From: Solibacteraceae bacterium
GTDB lineage: Bacteria > Acidobacteriota > Terriglobia > Bryobacterales > Bryobacteraceae
Length of the DNA stretch: 64,000 nt
Assembly (NCBI GenBank): GCA_021324015.1
Contig: JAJPJX010000143.1
Span: forward strand, 1-64,000
Direction: 5' to 3'
Part shown: in pieces, positions 1 through 12,317 of the stretch
Layout of the letters: every line of letters begins with the position of its first letter
Numbering within the stretch: the stretch's first letter is position 1
The notes under the pieces: model-generated
What the model was told of the DNA's origin: nothing
Databases searched by the model: none
Seen by the model: the letters and a program-made list of their open reading frames with translations, nothing else
Made by a program: the position numbers and the translations under genes

Positions 1-1112
1 CGGCGGGCGGCATTGTGGCGGACCGGTGGAGCCGGCACAAGGTGGTGATCGGCACGCAGACGGCGTCCATGCTGCTGGCGTTCGCACTGTCGCTCTTGAC
101 CCTCACCGGAGTGGTCCAGGTGTGGCACATATTCGTGCTTTCCGCGATGTTGGGCGTGGTGAACGCCTTCGATATCCCGGCGCGGCAGGCTTTCCTGGTG
201 GACATGGTGGGGCGGGAGGACCTGATGAACGCCATCGCGTTGAATTCCTCCATGTTCAACGGGGCGCGTATCGTGGGACCGGCGGTGGCGGGCATCCTGG
301 TAGCCAGCATCGGCGAAGGCTGGTGCTTTTTCGCCAACGCGGTGAGTTACATTGCGGTGATCGCAGGGCTGCTGCTGATGCGCGTGAAGCCCCATGCGCA
401 GGCTCCCCTGGACGGCTCGCCGCTGGGCCACGTGATCGAGGGGTTCCGATTCGTGGTGCACCACGCGCCCATCCATGCGCTGCTGATCCTGCTGGGGATT
501 CTGAGCGTAACGGGAATGCCGTTCGCGGTGCTGATGCCGATTTTCGCGGACCAGATCCTGCACGGCGGGGCGCGCGGCCTGGGGCTGCTGATGGGCGCCT
601 CCGGGGTGGGCGCGCTGGCTGGGGCGCTGGTGCTGGCCACGCGTAAGAGCGTGCGCGGGCTGGGGCGCTGGGTAGCCCTCTCGGCGGGCGCCTTCGGCGG
701 GACCCTGGTGCTGTTCGCCGTTTCGCGCTCCTTCTGGCTCTCGTTCGCCATCCTGATCCCTGTGGGCTTTGCCATGATGATTGAAATGGGCTCGTCGAAC
801 ACGCTGATCCAGACCATGTCGCCGGACCACCTGCGCGGGCGCGTGATGTCGGTGTATTCGATGGTGTTCATGGGGATGTCCCCACTGGGGGCGCTGCTGG
901 CGGGCGTGTGCGCGGGCAAATTCGGCGCGCCCCTGACAGTGGCGGGGGGCGGGGTGATCTGTGCTGCGGCGGCCGGGATCTTCTGGATGCAACTGCCGGC
1001 CATCCGGATTGCCGCGCGGAGGTTGATCGTGGCGCAGCAACTGGCGGGCGGAGACCCGCCGCAGGAAATCACGGCCGGCGGCATCGCAGTCGAGCCGCCG
1101 GCGGAGGAGTGA
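1..1112 (+). CDS. MFS transporter, 5' end outside window
   Basis: This is the C-terminal part of a major facilitator superfamily efflux protein, acting in the inner membrane. The frame is open to the left edge, so the true start lies outside; a GTG at 15 is internal. What remains is about 370 residues with repeated hydrophobic segments. A conserved MFS loop signature (ADRWSRHK, the D-R-x-x-R/K type between TM2 and TM3) lies at the very start, so roughly the first two helices are missing. The PARQAFLVDMV stretch and the SPDHLRGRVMSVYSM motif are typical of the EntS-like MFS_3 group, which exports siderophores or drugs; the substrate cannot be deduced. The stop is one base before the start of the following kinase, so the two are probably cotranscribed. 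Confidence 0.88.
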   Translation, partial: AGGIVADRWSRHKVVIGTQTASMLLAFALSLLTLTGVVQVWHIFVLSAMLGVVNAFDIPARQAFLVDMVGREDLMNAIALNSSMFNGARIVGPAVAGILVASIGEGWCFFANAVSYIAVIAGLLLMRVKPHAQAPLDGSPLGHVIEGFRFVVHHAPIHALLILLGILSVTGMPFAVLMPIFADQILHGGARGLGLLMGASGVGALAGALVLATRKSVRGLGRWVALSAGAFGGTLVLFAVSRSFWLSFAILIPVGFAMMIEMGSSNTLIQTMSPDHLRGRVMSVYSMVFMGMSPLGALLAGVCAGKFGAPLTVAGGGVICAAAAGIFWMQLPAIRIAARRLIVAQQLAGGDPPQEITAGGIAVEPPAEE

Positions 1113-1113
1113 T

Positions 1114-3819
<2,706 letters not shown>

Positions 3820-3843
3820 GCATGTGGGGAACTGCGGGTTTCT

Positions 3844-4467
3844 TCAATCCTTATTCGGACGCCCGCGATGCTCGCCTTCCGGCGGAAACTGCGGGTGATT
3901 GCGCACCTCGCGCATGTGCCAGAGGTGGCGGCGTTCGTGGGCGGCCAGGAAGCCGAAGCATTGCCCCAGGCTCAGGCGCAGGAAGCGGTGCCCGGGAAGG
4001 ACGAGCTTGATGCGCGCCAGGTCCAGCCCGTTGGCCTGCCCGAGCCGCAGGATCAATTCCTCCTGATAGTGCAGGAAAGTGGGCAGCAGGGCGGTGATCG
4101 GGTTGCCGTTCACCGGCGCGAATTTGCTTCCGGCCCGGAATTTCCGTTTGGGCGGAGGCTCCATATTGCGAATCGCCAGCGAGCCTAAGAAGCCGTAATG
4201 GAACGGCCCCTGGCTAAAGGGCCCGCTCCGCCGGGCTTCTTCGATCGCCGTTTCGAGCGGCTTGCGCCAGACTTCCGCGCTCATGTTCAGATGCATCAGA
4301 TGCTCGGACATGGACCAGCGGGCGGGTTCCTGGCGCCATTGGAACTGCGACTCCGCCAGGCCCTTTGTCAATTCACGAACTTCCTGCTTGATGCGCTCGA
4401 ACTGGCGTTGGTATTGCGCCAGCTCCGGGTTGAGCGCTTGGCCAGCTGCATCCCCGACGTTGGACAT
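3844..4467 (-). CDS. DinB-like superfamily protein
   Basis: A 207-residue protein with the DinB/YfiT four-helix architecture. This family includes metal-dependent thiol S-transferases and many proteins of unknown reaction. Candidate metal ligands are the histidine in the WSMSEHLMHL region and the H-x3-H pair in AAHERRHLWH near the C terminus, which fits the family's three-histidine site. The ATG at 4467 was chosen because GGAG sits six bases upstream; an in-frame ATG four codons earlier (4479) is possible. It is transcribed convergently with the kinase (25 bases apart) and divergently from the hydrolase at 4546. No signal peptide is seen, so it is probably cytoplasmic. Confidence 0.8.
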   Translation of the reverse strand: MSNVGDAAGQALNPELAQYQRQFERIKQEVRELTKGLAESQFQWRQEPARWSMSEHLMHLNMSAEVWRKPLETAIEEARRSGPFSQGPFHYGFLGSLAIRNMEPPPKRKFRAGSKFAPVNGNPITALLPTFLHYQEELILRLGQANGLDLARIKLVLPGHRFLRLSLGQCFGFLAAHERRHLWHMREVRNHPQFPPEGEHRGRPNKD

Positions 4468-4545
4468 GGCTTGCTCCATCTCTATCTTTATAGCGAACCG
4501 GCCGAAGCCTGTGCACCCACCTGGGGAGTACACTGGGCTTCTGAC

Positions 4546-6636
4546 ATGCGAATCCTCTTGGTGATCTGCCTCTGCGCCGCGGCCCAGGCGCAGGAGTCGT
4601 TGCAGGTGACCGCCGGGCTCGGCGGTATGCTGGAGCGTCATTTGACGAGCCTTGCGAAGGCAGCCTGGGAACAGCGGGCAGCGCGCGTGGCGGCCATCCG
4701 CACGCCGGCGGAGGCAGCCGCGCGGCAGGCGTATATCCGGGAAAAGGTCGTGGAGGAGTTGGGCGGCTTTCCTCCGAAGACCCCGCTCCACGCGCGCACA
4801 ACCGGTACGCTCGCGCGGGAGGGCTATCGCGTGGAAAAGGTGATCTACGAGAGTCAGCCCGGGTACCTGGTGACGGCCAACCTGTACGTGCCGGCGGGCG
4901 GCGCTGGCCCGTTTCCGGCGGTGCTGGGCACTGCGGGACACAGCGCCGGGGGGAAGGCGTACACACTCTACCAGCGGGTGTGGATCACGCTGGCGCGGCG
5001 CGGATTCGTGGTGCTGGCCGTGGATCCGCCAGGACAGGGCGAGCGCCTGGAGTACTTCGACGCGGAGACCGGCCAGTCGCGCCTGGGAGCCGGCGGCACG
5101 GGCGAGCACACCATGGCGGGCATTCAATGCCTGCTGGCCGGAACCAGCTTCGGGCGCTACGAACTGTGGGACGACATCCGCGGGGTGGATTACCTGCTGA
5201 GCCGGAGCGAGGTGGATCCGAAACGCATCGCCGTGGTGGGCAATTCCGGAGGCGGTACGCAATCGGCGTACCTGGCGGCGGTGGAACCGCGCTTGGCCGC
5301 GGCGGTGCCTTCCTGCTACCTGACCTCGTGGGAAAAACTGTGGAGCGGGCCGGGGCCGCAGGATGCCGAGCAGGACTCGGTGAACTTCCTCAAAGACGGC
5401 CTGGATTTCGGCGATTTCCTGATCGCCTTTGCGCCGCGCCCCATCAAGATGCTGACGGCCATCCGCGACTTCTTCCCCATCGAGGGCGCCCGGGCCACCT
5501 TTGCGGAAGCGCGGCGGGTGTTTGAGGTGATGGGGGCGGCGGACCGCATCGACTTTTTCGAGTATGACGATCCGCACGGCTGGTCGAAACCGCGGCGGGA
5601 GGCCACCTACCGCTGGCTGGCGCAGTGGCTCCAGCACAAAGCGGACGCGGGGGTGGAGCCGGAGTTCGATACGGAGCCGGAGGAGAACCTGTGGTGCACG
5701 CCCACCGGGCAGGTGGCCACCTCCATGAAGAGCGAGACGGTGCAGTCGCTGAACCGCGCTATGGCGGAGAAACTCTACGTGGCGCGGGCGGCGGCGCATG
5801 CGGGCGCCGCCCAGGTGCGGGAGTTGATCCGCGCGCGGCTGGGCGTGGAGCGCCTGCGGCCAGCCGCCGAGAAGCGCGGCGAAGTGGGGCGGGACAGCTA
5901 CCACATCGAGAAGATCGCGCTCACCACCGAGCCCGGCATCACCGTGCCGGCGCTGGCATTCGTCGGCGCTGCCGGGGAGCCGCGCATGCCGGCGGTGCTC
6001 TACCTGAACGACGCCGGAAAGGCGGCGGACGCCGCCCCCGGCGGGGATCTCGAGGCCCTGGTTCGCGCCGGATACCTGGTGCTGGCGGTGGATGCGCGCG
6101 GCTGGGGCGAAAGCGGACTGGGGCGGGAGGCGGGATACCGTGCTTCGTTCCCGCGGGCCATGCGCGCCATCCTGGTGGGTAGGACGCTGGCCGGCATGCA
6201 GGTGAGCGACGCTCTGGCGGCCTTCGAGTACCTGGCCGCCCGCCCGGACGTGGACCCGGCGCGCATTTCCGTCCTGGGCAAGGGCAACGGCGGAGTGCTG
6301 GCGCTTTTCGCGGCGGCGCTCGAACCGCGCATCCGCAAAGTGGCCTGCGAGCACGCGGTCGTGTCCTACCTGGATATCGCGCGGGCCAAGCTGCATGCGG
6401 GCATCGTGGATATCGTGGCGCCGGGGGTGTTGAAGGATTTCGACCTGCCGGACGTCGCGGCGTCGATCGCGCCGCGGTCGGTGTGGATCGTGGAGCCACG
6501 CACGCCCGCCGGCGCGGCAGAGCCGGTGAAAGAAGCCGCGGCCGAATTCGGGCATCACGCGGGCCTGCGGGTACTGGAACGGCCCGAAGGGTGGGCGTTC
6601 TCGAAGGTCTATGCGGACTGGCTGCGGGCTCAGTAG
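4546..6636 (+). CDS. Secreted tandem alpha/beta hydrolase, second domain degenerate
   Basis: A 696-residue exported protein: residues 1-16 form a signal peptide ending AQA-QE. Two alpha/beta hydrolase domains of the acetyl-xylan esterase/prolyl-oligopeptidase type follow. The first (to about 370) has the nucleophile elbow G-N-S-G-G with Ser234 and a likely catalytic His in DPHGWSKP. The second (about 420-696) keeps the fold pattern but reads G-K-G-N-G at the elbow (Gly580 replaces Ser), and the His region reads [10 protein letters not shown]. Only the first domain is therefore likely to be active; the second may be structural or bind substrate. The ATG at 4546 was chosen because it begins the signal peptide, although the frame stays open upstream. 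The substrate is probably an ester on plant polysaccharide, which is an inference. Confidence 0.82.
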   Translation: MRILLVICLCAAAQAQESLQVTAGLGGMLERHLTSLAKAAWEQRAARVAAIRTPAEAAARQAYIREKVVEELGGFPPKTPLHARTTGTLAREGYRVEKVIYESQPGYLVTANLYVPAGGAGPFPAVLGTAGHSAGGKAYTLYQRVWITLARRGFVVLAVDPPGQGERLEYFDAETGQSRLGAGGTGEHTMAGIQCLLAGTSFGRYELWDDIRGVDYLLSRSEVDPKRIAVVGNSGGGTQSAYLAAVEPRLAAAVPSCYLTSWEKLWSGPGPQDAEQDSVNFLKDGLDFGDFLIAFAPRPIKMLTAIRDFFPIEGARATFAEARRVFEVMGAADRIDFFEYDDPHGWSKPRREATYRWLAQWLQHKADAGVEPEFDTEPEENLWCTPTGQVATSMKSETVQSLNRAMAEKLYVARAAAHAGAAQVRELIRARLGVERLRPAAEKRGEVGRDSYHIEKIALTTEPGITVPALAFVGAAGEPRMPAVLYLNDAGKAADAAPGGDLEALVRAGYLVLAVDARGWGESGLGREAGYRASFPRAMRAILVGRTLAGMQVSDALAAFEYLAARPDVDPARISVLGKGNGGVLALFAAALEPRIRKVACEHAVVSYLDIARAKLHAGIVDIVAPGVLKDFDLPDVAASIAPRSVWIVEPRTPAGAAEPVKEAAAEFGHHAGLRVLERPEGWAFSKVYADWLRAQ

Positions 6637-6719
6637 CCGTGCGGGCGCGGCGGCGTTGTCGCATCCTGCCGGAGTATAATTTCTGCGATTCGCGCTTTAT
6701 TGCGCACGACCAGAACCGT

Positions 6720-7628
6720 ATGCAGAAGATCACCCCCCATCTGTGGTTCGACAAGCAGGCCCGGGAAGCGGCTGAGTTCTACGTGGGTGTATTTCCGGGT
6801 TCCAGGATCAACAGCGTGACCACGCTATCCGGCACGCCGTCGGGTGACTGCGACCTCGTGTCCTTCGAGCTTGCGGGCCTGCCGTTCCTGGCGATCAGCG
6901 CCGGGCCCTTCTTTAAGTTCAATCCGTCCGTGTCCTTCCACGTGAAGTGCAGCACGAAAGAAGAGGTCGACGCGACATGGGAACAACTGGCCCCGGGCGG
7001 GAAGGTCCTCATGCCTCTTGACACGTACCCCTTCAGCGCGCGGTACGGCTGGCTCGAAGACAGGTACGGTCTCTCCTGGCAGGTGATTCATGTCGGCGGA
7101 AACCCCGTAGTTCAGAAACTCACTCCCGCACTCATGTTCGTGGGCAACGTGTGCGGCAAGGCCGAAGAAGCGATCCACTTCTACGCATCAGTGTTCCAGA
7201 GCGCGCCCGGTGCCGCGGGGACTGGGGAGACGAAAGCAGACGTTCTGGCGCGCTACGGCAAGGGCGAGGAGCCGGACAACGAAGGGACCCTGCGGTATGC
7301 GCGCTTCTCATTGCTCGGCCAGGAGTTCGTCGCCATGGATTCCGCGCACGAGCACCGATTCGCGTTCAATGAAGCGATATCCTTCATGGTGCCGTGCGAC
7401 ACGCAGGAAGAGATCGATGATCTCTGGGGGAAGCTCTCGGCGGACCCGAAAGCGGAACAGTGCGGCTGGCTGAAGGACAGATACGGCGTGTCCTGGCAGA
7501 TCACTCCCGCCGTGATGCGGGAACTCATGGGCGGCGGCGACCAGAAGCGCATCGAGCGCGTGACCCAGGCGTTTCTCAAAATGAAGAAGTTCGATGTGGC
7601 CGCGCTCATGCGGGCGGCCGCGGGCTGA
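6720..7628 (+). CDS. PhnB-like VOC protein, two domains
   Basis: A 302-residue cytoplasmic protein made of two vicinal-oxygen-chelate domains of the PhnB type (often annotated '3-demethylubiquinone-9 3-methyltransferase-like', a label not backed by activity). Each half begins with a P-x-L-x-F-x-x-x-A-x-E-A-x-x-F-Y pattern ([18 protein letters not shown] near residue 4; [22 protein letters not shown] near residue 138) and ends with a GWLxDRYGxSWQ motif, so the protein arose by internal duplication. The second domain carries a C-terminal extension rich in lysine and methionine. The first in-frame ATG gives the expected domain start. No specific substrate can be assigned. Confidence 0.85.
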   Translation: MQKITPHLWFDKQAREAAEFYVGVFPGSRINSVTTLSGTPSGDCDLVSFELAGLPFLAISAGPFFKFNPSVSFHVKCSTKEEVDATWEQLAPGGKVLMPLDTYPFSARYGWLEDRYGLSWQVIHVGGNPVVQKLTPALMFVGNVCGKAEEAIHFYASVFQSAPGAAGTGETKADVLARYGKGEEPDNEGTLRYARFSLLGQEFVAMDSAHEHRFAFNEAISFMVPCDTQEEIDDLWGKLSADPKAEQCGWLKDRYGVSWQITPAVMRELMGGGDQKRIERVTQAFLKMKKFDVAALMRAAAG

Positions 7629-7733
7629 CGAGCTGTTTCATTTCCACAGGAATAGCCCGGCTTCGCCCGGCGCCGATCTGCCCCGTTGAGCGAATAGCAT
7701 TTTATGATCGCTGAGCGGATTCGAGCAGAAGGC

Positions 7734-8525
7734 TCACTGGTGATCGTAGCTGATGACACGGACCAATTTCCAGCTTCCGCTCGCCTTTGTCCAGATCTCT
7801 GTGAACCGGGCAATCGCGTCCAGGTGTTCGCTTCCGTCCTTCGGCTTCGCATAGAACCGATGGGTGCCGGCCTCGATGGCCCCAAATCCTGGAGCGGCGT
7901 TCACCACGAGTGAATTTTGGACGAGTTCTCTGCGCAGCACGAGACCCTCACCGCAACGTTGGCGGAGGGAATCCAGTTGCTCCTGATACCCCGTTTTACC
8001 ACCACGGTCATGATAAAACTCCAAATCGGGGCTTAGGTAATTTGCGTAGGCCTCAACATTGCAGGTGTCGAACGCTTCAAACAGCTGGCGATCCACCTCG
8101 CTGATTTCCTTTAACAGCTTGTTGCGGGGAAGCAGACCGGGCGCTGGCCGCACGTCAACCGCGGCCCGCATTTTTCCGCTTGCGGCGCCCACCAGATGGT
8201 CCGCCACTGGCCTCAACGTAAAATCGAGCCCCCCGGCCGCCTCCATGTGGAATCGGATCTCACCGCCGGCGAGCTGAACGGCGCTGATCGGCATCTGCTG
8301 GTCGATGCTCGCGCCCATCGTGCCCGTCAGGATCCCGCCCTCGCCTGTCAGAACAAGCACGGCGGTGTCGCGTTTCAGCCTGCCATCGGACGTGCGGACG
8401 TTAAACGAACCAAACCAGGTTCCAAGGAAAGCGGCGCTACTCGCAGGATTACTCGTCTGCGCGATCAGGGGCAGTGCGGTGAGCAGAGGCCAAAGCACAT
8501 TGGACAACTGGGATTTCATCAGCAT
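7734..8525 (-). CDS. Secreted protein with C-terminal SnoaL/NTF2-like domain
   Basis: About 263 residues. The N terminus (MLMKSQLSN then a hydrophobic run ending LIAQTSNPA) looks like a signal peptide. Residues about 30-135 form a beta-rich region of unknown family. From about 140 (EISEVDRQLFEAFDTCN) the sequence resembles DUF4440/SnoaL-like NTF2-fold domains, ending FTEIWTKASGSWKLVRVISYDH, typical of that family. Such domains bind small molecules or act as isomerase scaffolds; no catalytic residues are evident. The start at 8525 is preferred over the longer frame (8675) because it places the signal peptide at the N terminus, but no strong ribosome binding site is visible. Confidence 0.72.
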   Translation of the reverse strand: MLMKSQLSNVLWPLLTALPLIAQTSNPASSAAFLGTWFGSFNVRTSDGRLKRDTAVLVLTGEGGILTGTMGASIDQQMPISAVQLAGGEIRFHMEAAGGLDFTLRPVADHLVGAASGKMRAAVDVRPAPGLLPRNKLLKEISEVDRQLFEAFDTCNVEAYANYLSPDLEFYHDRGGKTGYQEQLDSLRQRCGEGLVLRRELVQNSLVVNAAPGFGAIEAGTHRFYAKPKDGSEHLDAIARFTEIWTKASGSWKLVRVISYDHQ

Positions 8526-8835
8526 GCCGGAGATATACGCACCGGGCAGCGCCGCGGTTCCCCTGGCAGGGACGACCTGCGTTGGCTCGGGTTCTGCGCC
8601 AATCGTTACGACGCGCGATGACCGTGGTCCACGCGCATAACGTCCCCCAATGGAGGGGAGCCCACTCGGTGTCATTGTGTCACCGTGTAATGCCGCGGAC
8701 TGTGCGGAGTAGTCCTGGCGTGGGAGGCGTAAACGGAACGCCGAAGGATCGGTTCGTTGGCCGGGCCAGGGTTGATCCTCCGGGTTTCAGACCTCACAGC
8801 TCGCTATAATCAAGTCGCACATTGTTATTGATACC
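8526..8835. other. Gene-free stretch, nothing recognised
   Basis: About 310 bases between the start of the NTF2-like gene and the 3' end of the tRNA. Short open frames here show no family pattern or ribosome binding site. The region should hold the promoter of the minus-strand NTF2-like gene, but no convincing -35/-10 pair was picked out by eye. Confidence 0.4.
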
Positions 8836-8924
8836 TGGTGCCCGGGGCGGGACTTGAACCCGCACTCACCTTGCGGTGAAAAGGATTTTAAGTCCTTTGC
8901 GTCTGCCGATTTCGCCACCCGGGC
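8836..8924 (-). tRNA. tRNA-Leu (anticodon UAA)
   Basis: A complete class II tRNA. The acceptor stem GCCCGGG (8918-8924) pairs with CCCGGGC (8840-8846), the discriminator base is A, and the CCA end is encoded in the DNA (8836-8838). The anticodon loop CTTAAAA gives anticodon UAA. The long variable arm (CACC-loop-GGTG type) and the G/A-rich D arm fit tRNA-Leu. The T arm has GGTTCAAGTCC. Confidence 0.97.
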
Positions 8925-9014
8925 CGGGCGCGTTTCGGAGGGCTGGCCGTCCTCTCAAAATGTAGCATAGAGCCGGTTCCGCCGAACCTTCGAGGAGGAA
9001 GCCACTCGCACACT

Positions 9015-9566
9015 ATGGCAAAACGGAATGTCGGAGAAATGCTCCAGCCGCGGAAACTGGTGACGATTCTTGGCGGCCAGGTGGACCTCCCCGATCCCGG
9101 CCGGCTGGTGCACCTGCAATTCCGCCGGTTCGCGGGATGCCCCATCTGCAACCTGCACCTGCGCTCCATCGCCCGGCGCATCGATGAGATCTCCGGCGCG
9201 GGCGTCAAGGAAATCGCAGTGTTTCACTCTTCGCGGGAGACTATGCTGCCCTACCAGGGCGATCTCCCCTTCGCGGTGATCGCGGATCCCGCACGCGCGC
9301 TGTACGCGGAGTTCGGCGTGGGAGCTTCTGTGAGAGCTATTCTGGATCCGCGGGCCTGGCTGGCCGGTTGGCGCGGGGGCCGTGCGAAACATCCCTTCAA
9401 CCGGAACGCCGGCGAAGGCGGCCACTTGGGTTTGCCCGCCGACTTCCTGGTGGCAAGAGACGGCCGCATCCTGGAACGCAAATACGGCGTCCACGCCGGC
9501 GATCAGTGGTCGGTGGACGAACTCCTCTCTCTGGTACGCCGGTTTTCAGCCGGTTCTCCCGCGTGA
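9015..9566 (+). CDS. Peroxiredoxin-like (AhpC/TSA superfamily) protein
   Basis: A 183-residue thioredoxin-fold protein of the AhpC/TSA-related 'peroxiredoxin-like' group. The motif F-A-G-C-P-I-C-N-L-H-L near residue 40 places a C-x-x-C at the active-site position, so the peroxidatic cysteine is probably the first Cys. The GLPADFLVARDGRI segment later in the protein is the usual beta-strand pair of this family. The ATG is supported by a GGAGGAAG-type sequence about a dozen bases upstream. No signal peptide is seen. It starts 91 bases from the tRNA gene on the opposite strand and ends 12 bases before the lactonase gene, which may be cotranscribed. Confidence 0.82.
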   Translation: MAKRNVGEMLQPRKLVTILGGQVDLPDPGRLVHLQFRRFAGCPICNLHLRSIARRIDEISGAGVKEIAVFHSSRETMLPYQGDLPFAVIADPARALYAEFGVGASVRAILDPRAWLAGWRGGRAKHPFNRNAGEGGHLGLPADFLVARDGRILERKYGVHAGDQWSVDELLSLVRRFSAGSPA

Positions 9567-9578
9567 TTTACTGAAGAA

Positions 9579-10712
9579 ATGTGGCAGCCTCAAGAGCCCA
9601 TTCTGGCGTACGTGGGCACCTATACCGGCGCGACGGGCGCGGGCGGCAACGGCGACGGCATCTACCTGTACCGCATGGACCCCTCCAGCGGCATGCTGGC
9701 GCAGGTCTCGGTGGCCGCCCGCATCCCCTCGCCCTCCTGGATGGCGATCCACCCGAACGGCCATTGGCTGTACGCGGCAAGCGATCTCTCGGGCTCCAGC
9801 AGCGGCAGCGGGTCGGTGAGCGCCTTCTCGATCGACCGGGCCAGCGGCGCGCTGACGCCGCTGAACGTGGTGAGTTCTCAGGGCGCCGGCCCGGCGTACG
9901 TCAGCGTACACCCGTCCGGCAAGTATTTGTTGGTGGCCAACTACTTCGGGGGGAGCATCGCAGTGCTGCCCATCCTGGCAGGCGGGTCCGTGGGCGACGC
10001 AACCGATGTTCACATAGGCACCGGGTCTCCGGGACCCACCCAAGCCGCCAGTGCGCCGCCGGGCAGCTTCGCCATCAGCGGTCACGACGGGCCGCATCCG
10101 CACATGATCCAGAGCGATCCCAGCGGGCGCTACGTACTGCACACCGATCTGGGGACGGACCGGATCTTCGTCTGGACCATCGGACTGAGCGCCGGCAAAC
10201 TCGCGCCTCACACGCCCCCTTACGTCTCCCTCCCGCCGGGGGACGGCCCGCGACATTTCGTGTTCCACCCCAACGGCAAGTGGTTCTATTCGGTGCAGGA
10301 GGAGGCCTCCACCATCGCGCGGTTCGACTGGGATCCGGGTAGCGGCACACTCAGCCTCCGGCAGACGCTCTCCACTCTTCCCCAGGGATTCGCTGGCACC
10401 AGTTTCATTTCGGACGTCCGCATTTCCCGCGACGGCGGCTTCATCTATGCGGCCAACCGGCTGCACGACAGCATCGCCATATTCGCAGTGGACCCGCAGA
10501 GCGGCGATCTGGCCCTGGTGGACGAGGCGCTGACCCGGGGGGACTACCCGCGCAGCTTCAGCCTGGATCCCGCCGGCGGCTTCCTGTTCTCGTGCAACCA
10601 GAGAAGCGACGCCGTCACGGCGTTCCGGGTGGAGGAGGGCGGCCGCCGTCTCGCCTTCACCGGCCAGTACACCCCCGTCGGCAGCCCCGCCATGATCCTG
10701 TTTCTGACCTAG
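9579..10712 (+). CDS. Lactonase family protein (6-phosphogluconolactonase-like beta-propeller)
   Basis: A 377-residue seven-bladed beta-propeller of the YbhE/Pgl lactonase family. It opens with the characteristic AYVGTYTG motif and contains blade repeats such as PSWMAIHPNGHWLYAASD, GPAYVSVHPSGKYLLVANY and GPRHFVFHPNGKWFYSVQE. Family members hydrolyse 6-phosphogluconolactone or related sugar lactones. HDGPHPHMIQSDPSGRY carries the conserved His residues near the expected active site. No clear signal peptide is present, which favours a cytoplasmic pentose-phosphate or sugar-acid role. The spacing of 12 bases from the preceding peroxiredoxin-like gene suggests an operon. Confidence 0.88.
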   Translation: MWQPQEPILAYVGTYTGATGAGGNGDGIYLYRMDPSSGMLAQVSVAARIPSPSWMAIHPNGHWLYAASDLSGSSSGSGSVSAFSIDRASGALTPLNVVSSQGAGPAYVSVHPSGKYLLVANYFGGSIAVLPILAGGSVGDATDVHIGTGSPGPTQAASAPPGSFAISGHDGPHPHMIQSDPSGRYVLHTDLGTDRIFVWTIGLSAGKLAPHTPPYVSLPPGDGPRHFVFHPNGKWFYSVQEEASTIARFDWDPGSGTLSLRQTLSTLPQGFAGTSFISDVRISRDGGFIYAANRLHDSIAIFAVDPQSGDLALVDEALTRGDYPRSFSLDPAGGFLFSCNQRSDAVTAFRVEEGGRRLAFTGQYTPVGSPAMILFLT

Positions 10713-10765
10713 GCGGGGTGACGGCGGGCCCGGCGCATGATAAATTGCCTCAGGGAGGGGCTTGT

Positions 10766-11263
10766 ATGTCGAGTGGTACTCAGGCGGCCGCCGACTGGAC
10801 CCGCCGGCAATCCATGGCGCTGGTGGAAACCGTGCGCACGGTGCTGGCCTCAAAGAGCGGAGAGATCTGGTCGGCCGGTCCGGAAACTACCGTTTTCGAT
10901 GCGATTGCGCTGATGGCCGACAAGGGCGTGGGGGCCCTGGTCGTAATGGCGGAGGGCAAGCTGGTGGGGATTGTCTCCGAGCGCGACTACGCGCGCAAGG
11001 TGATCCTGCTGGGGAAGCACTCCAAAGAAACTCAAGTGCGGGAGATTATGACCAGTCCGGTGGTGACCGTGACGCCCGGGCACACCGTGGAACAGTGCAT
11101 GGAAATTGTCACCGAGCGCCGCGTGCGGCACCTGCCGGTGATGGAAGGCGAGCGCGTGGCGGGCATGATCTCGGTTGGGGACCTCATTAAGGCAATCATC
11201 TCGGCGCAGGCGCACACCATTCACCAGTTGAGCAATTACATCGCAGGGGATTACCCGGCTTGA
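10766..11263 (+). CDS. CBS-domain pair protein
   Basis: A 165-residue protein that is almost entirely a Bateman module: two CBS domains (about 25-90 and 95-150), with characteristic segments ALMADKGVGALVVM, VGIVSERDYARKVIL, REIMTSPVVTVTP and RVRHLPVMEGERVAGMIS. Such free-standing CBS proteins bind adenine nucleotides, NADH or SAM and regulate partner enzymes. The ATG at 10766 was chosen for its strong purine-rich ribosome binding site (GGGAGGGG) five bases upstream; frames extending further upstream lack support. Its last codons overlap the start of the following esterase by four bases. Confidence 0.93.
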   Translation: MSSGTQAAADWTRRQSMALVETVRTVLASKSGEIWSAGPETTVFDAIALMADKGVGALVVMAEGKLVGIVSERDYARKVILLGKHSKETQVREIMTSPVVTVTPGHTVEQCMEIVTERRVRHLPVMEGERVAGMISVGDLIKAIISAQAHTIHQLSNYIAGDYPA

Positions 11264-12315
11264 GCGGCCGCGCCGGGCAGCTGGCGGTGCTGCTGACATC
11301 CGCCCTGGCCCTCGCAGGGCAGCCCAACCTGCTGGTCTACCGGGATCTCCAGGGCCAGCCGCACACGGTGCGGACGCCCCGGGACTGGGAACAGCGGCGC
11401 CGGCAGATTCTGGCCGCCATGCAGCAGGTCATGGGTCCGCTGCCGGAAGACCGGCACGTACCGCTCGAGATGCAGGTGATCGAAGAAGTGCGCCTGCCCA
11501 AATACGTGCGCCGCAAGATCACCTACGTGCCGGAGGCTGGCGACCGCGTGCCCGCCTGGCTATTGATCCCCAATCAGGCCGCGGACGGCACGCGGCGCAA
11601 ATTGCCCGCCATGCTGTGCCTGCACCAGACTACCCGCATCGGGAAGGACGAACCGGCTGGCCTGGGCGGCAAGCCGAACCTGCATTACGCGGCGGAACTG
11701 GCGGAACGGGGCTATGTAACCCTGGCTCCGGACTACCCGAATTTCGGCGACTACACCTTCGACCCCTACGCTCACGGCTACGCCAGCGCCACCATGAAAG
11801 GCATCTTCAACCACATGCGGGCCATCGATCTGCTGGCCTCGCTGCCGGAGGTGGACGCCCGCCGCATCGGCGCCATCGGGCACTCGCTGGGCGGCCACAA
11901 CACCCTGTTTCTGGGCGTCTTCGACCGGCGCGTGCGGGTCATGGTCACCAGTTGCGGCTTCAATTCTTTCGCCAAGTACATGGGCGGCGACCTCACCGGC
12001 TGGAGCCACCGCGGATACATGCCGCGCATCGCCAGCGAGTACGGGAAATCGGCCTCCCGGATGCCGTTCGATTTCACGGAAGTGCTGGCCGCGCTGGCGC
12101 CCCGCCCCGTGTTCATTAATGCCCCGCTGGGGGACACGAATTTCGAAGTCTCCGGCGTTCGCGACTGCATCGCTGCCGCGCAGCCGGTTTATGCCAGCCT
12201 GTTCCACGCCGCGGACCGGTTGGCGGTGGACTATCCCGAAGGCGGGCACGATTTTCCTCCGGCCGTGCGCCAGGATGCCTATCGCTTTCTGGACCGCTGG
12301 CTGAAAACGCCCTAG
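11260..12315 (+). CDS. Secreted alpha/beta hydrolase (dienelactone hydrolase/acetyl-xylan esterase type)
   Basis: A 351-residue exported hydrolase with a short signal peptide (to about residue 20, ending ALAGQP). The nucleophile elbow G-H-S-L-G-G lies near residue 209, an aspartate candidate in the APLGDTNFEVSG region, and the terminal histidine in YPEGGHDFPP. The architecture resembles the 'alpha/beta hydrolase, putative acetyl-xylan esterase' proteins common in Acidobacteria and Planctomycetes. The TTG start at 11260 overlaps the CBS gene stop by four bases (TTGA), so translation is probably coupled. It may deacetylate plant polysaccharide; this is inferred from family only. Confidence 0.82.
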   Translation: MSGRAGQLAVLLTSALALAGQPNLLVYRDLQGQPHTVRTPRDWEQRRRQILAAMQQVMGPLPEDRHVPLEMQVIEEVRLPKYVRRKITYVPEAGDRVPAWLLIPNQAADGTRRKLPAMLCLHQTTRIGKDEPAGLGGKPNLHYAAELAERGYVTLAPDYPNFGDYTFDPYAHGYASATMKGIFNHMRAIDLLASLPEVDARRIGAIGHSLGGHNTLFLGVFDRRVRVMVTSCGFNSFAKYMGGDLTGWSHRGYMPRIASEYGKSASRMPFDFTEVLAALAPRPVFINAPLGDTNFEVSGVRDCIAAAQPVYASLFHAADRLAVDYPEGGHDFPPAVRQDAYRFLDRWLKTP

Positions 12316-12317
12316 CT

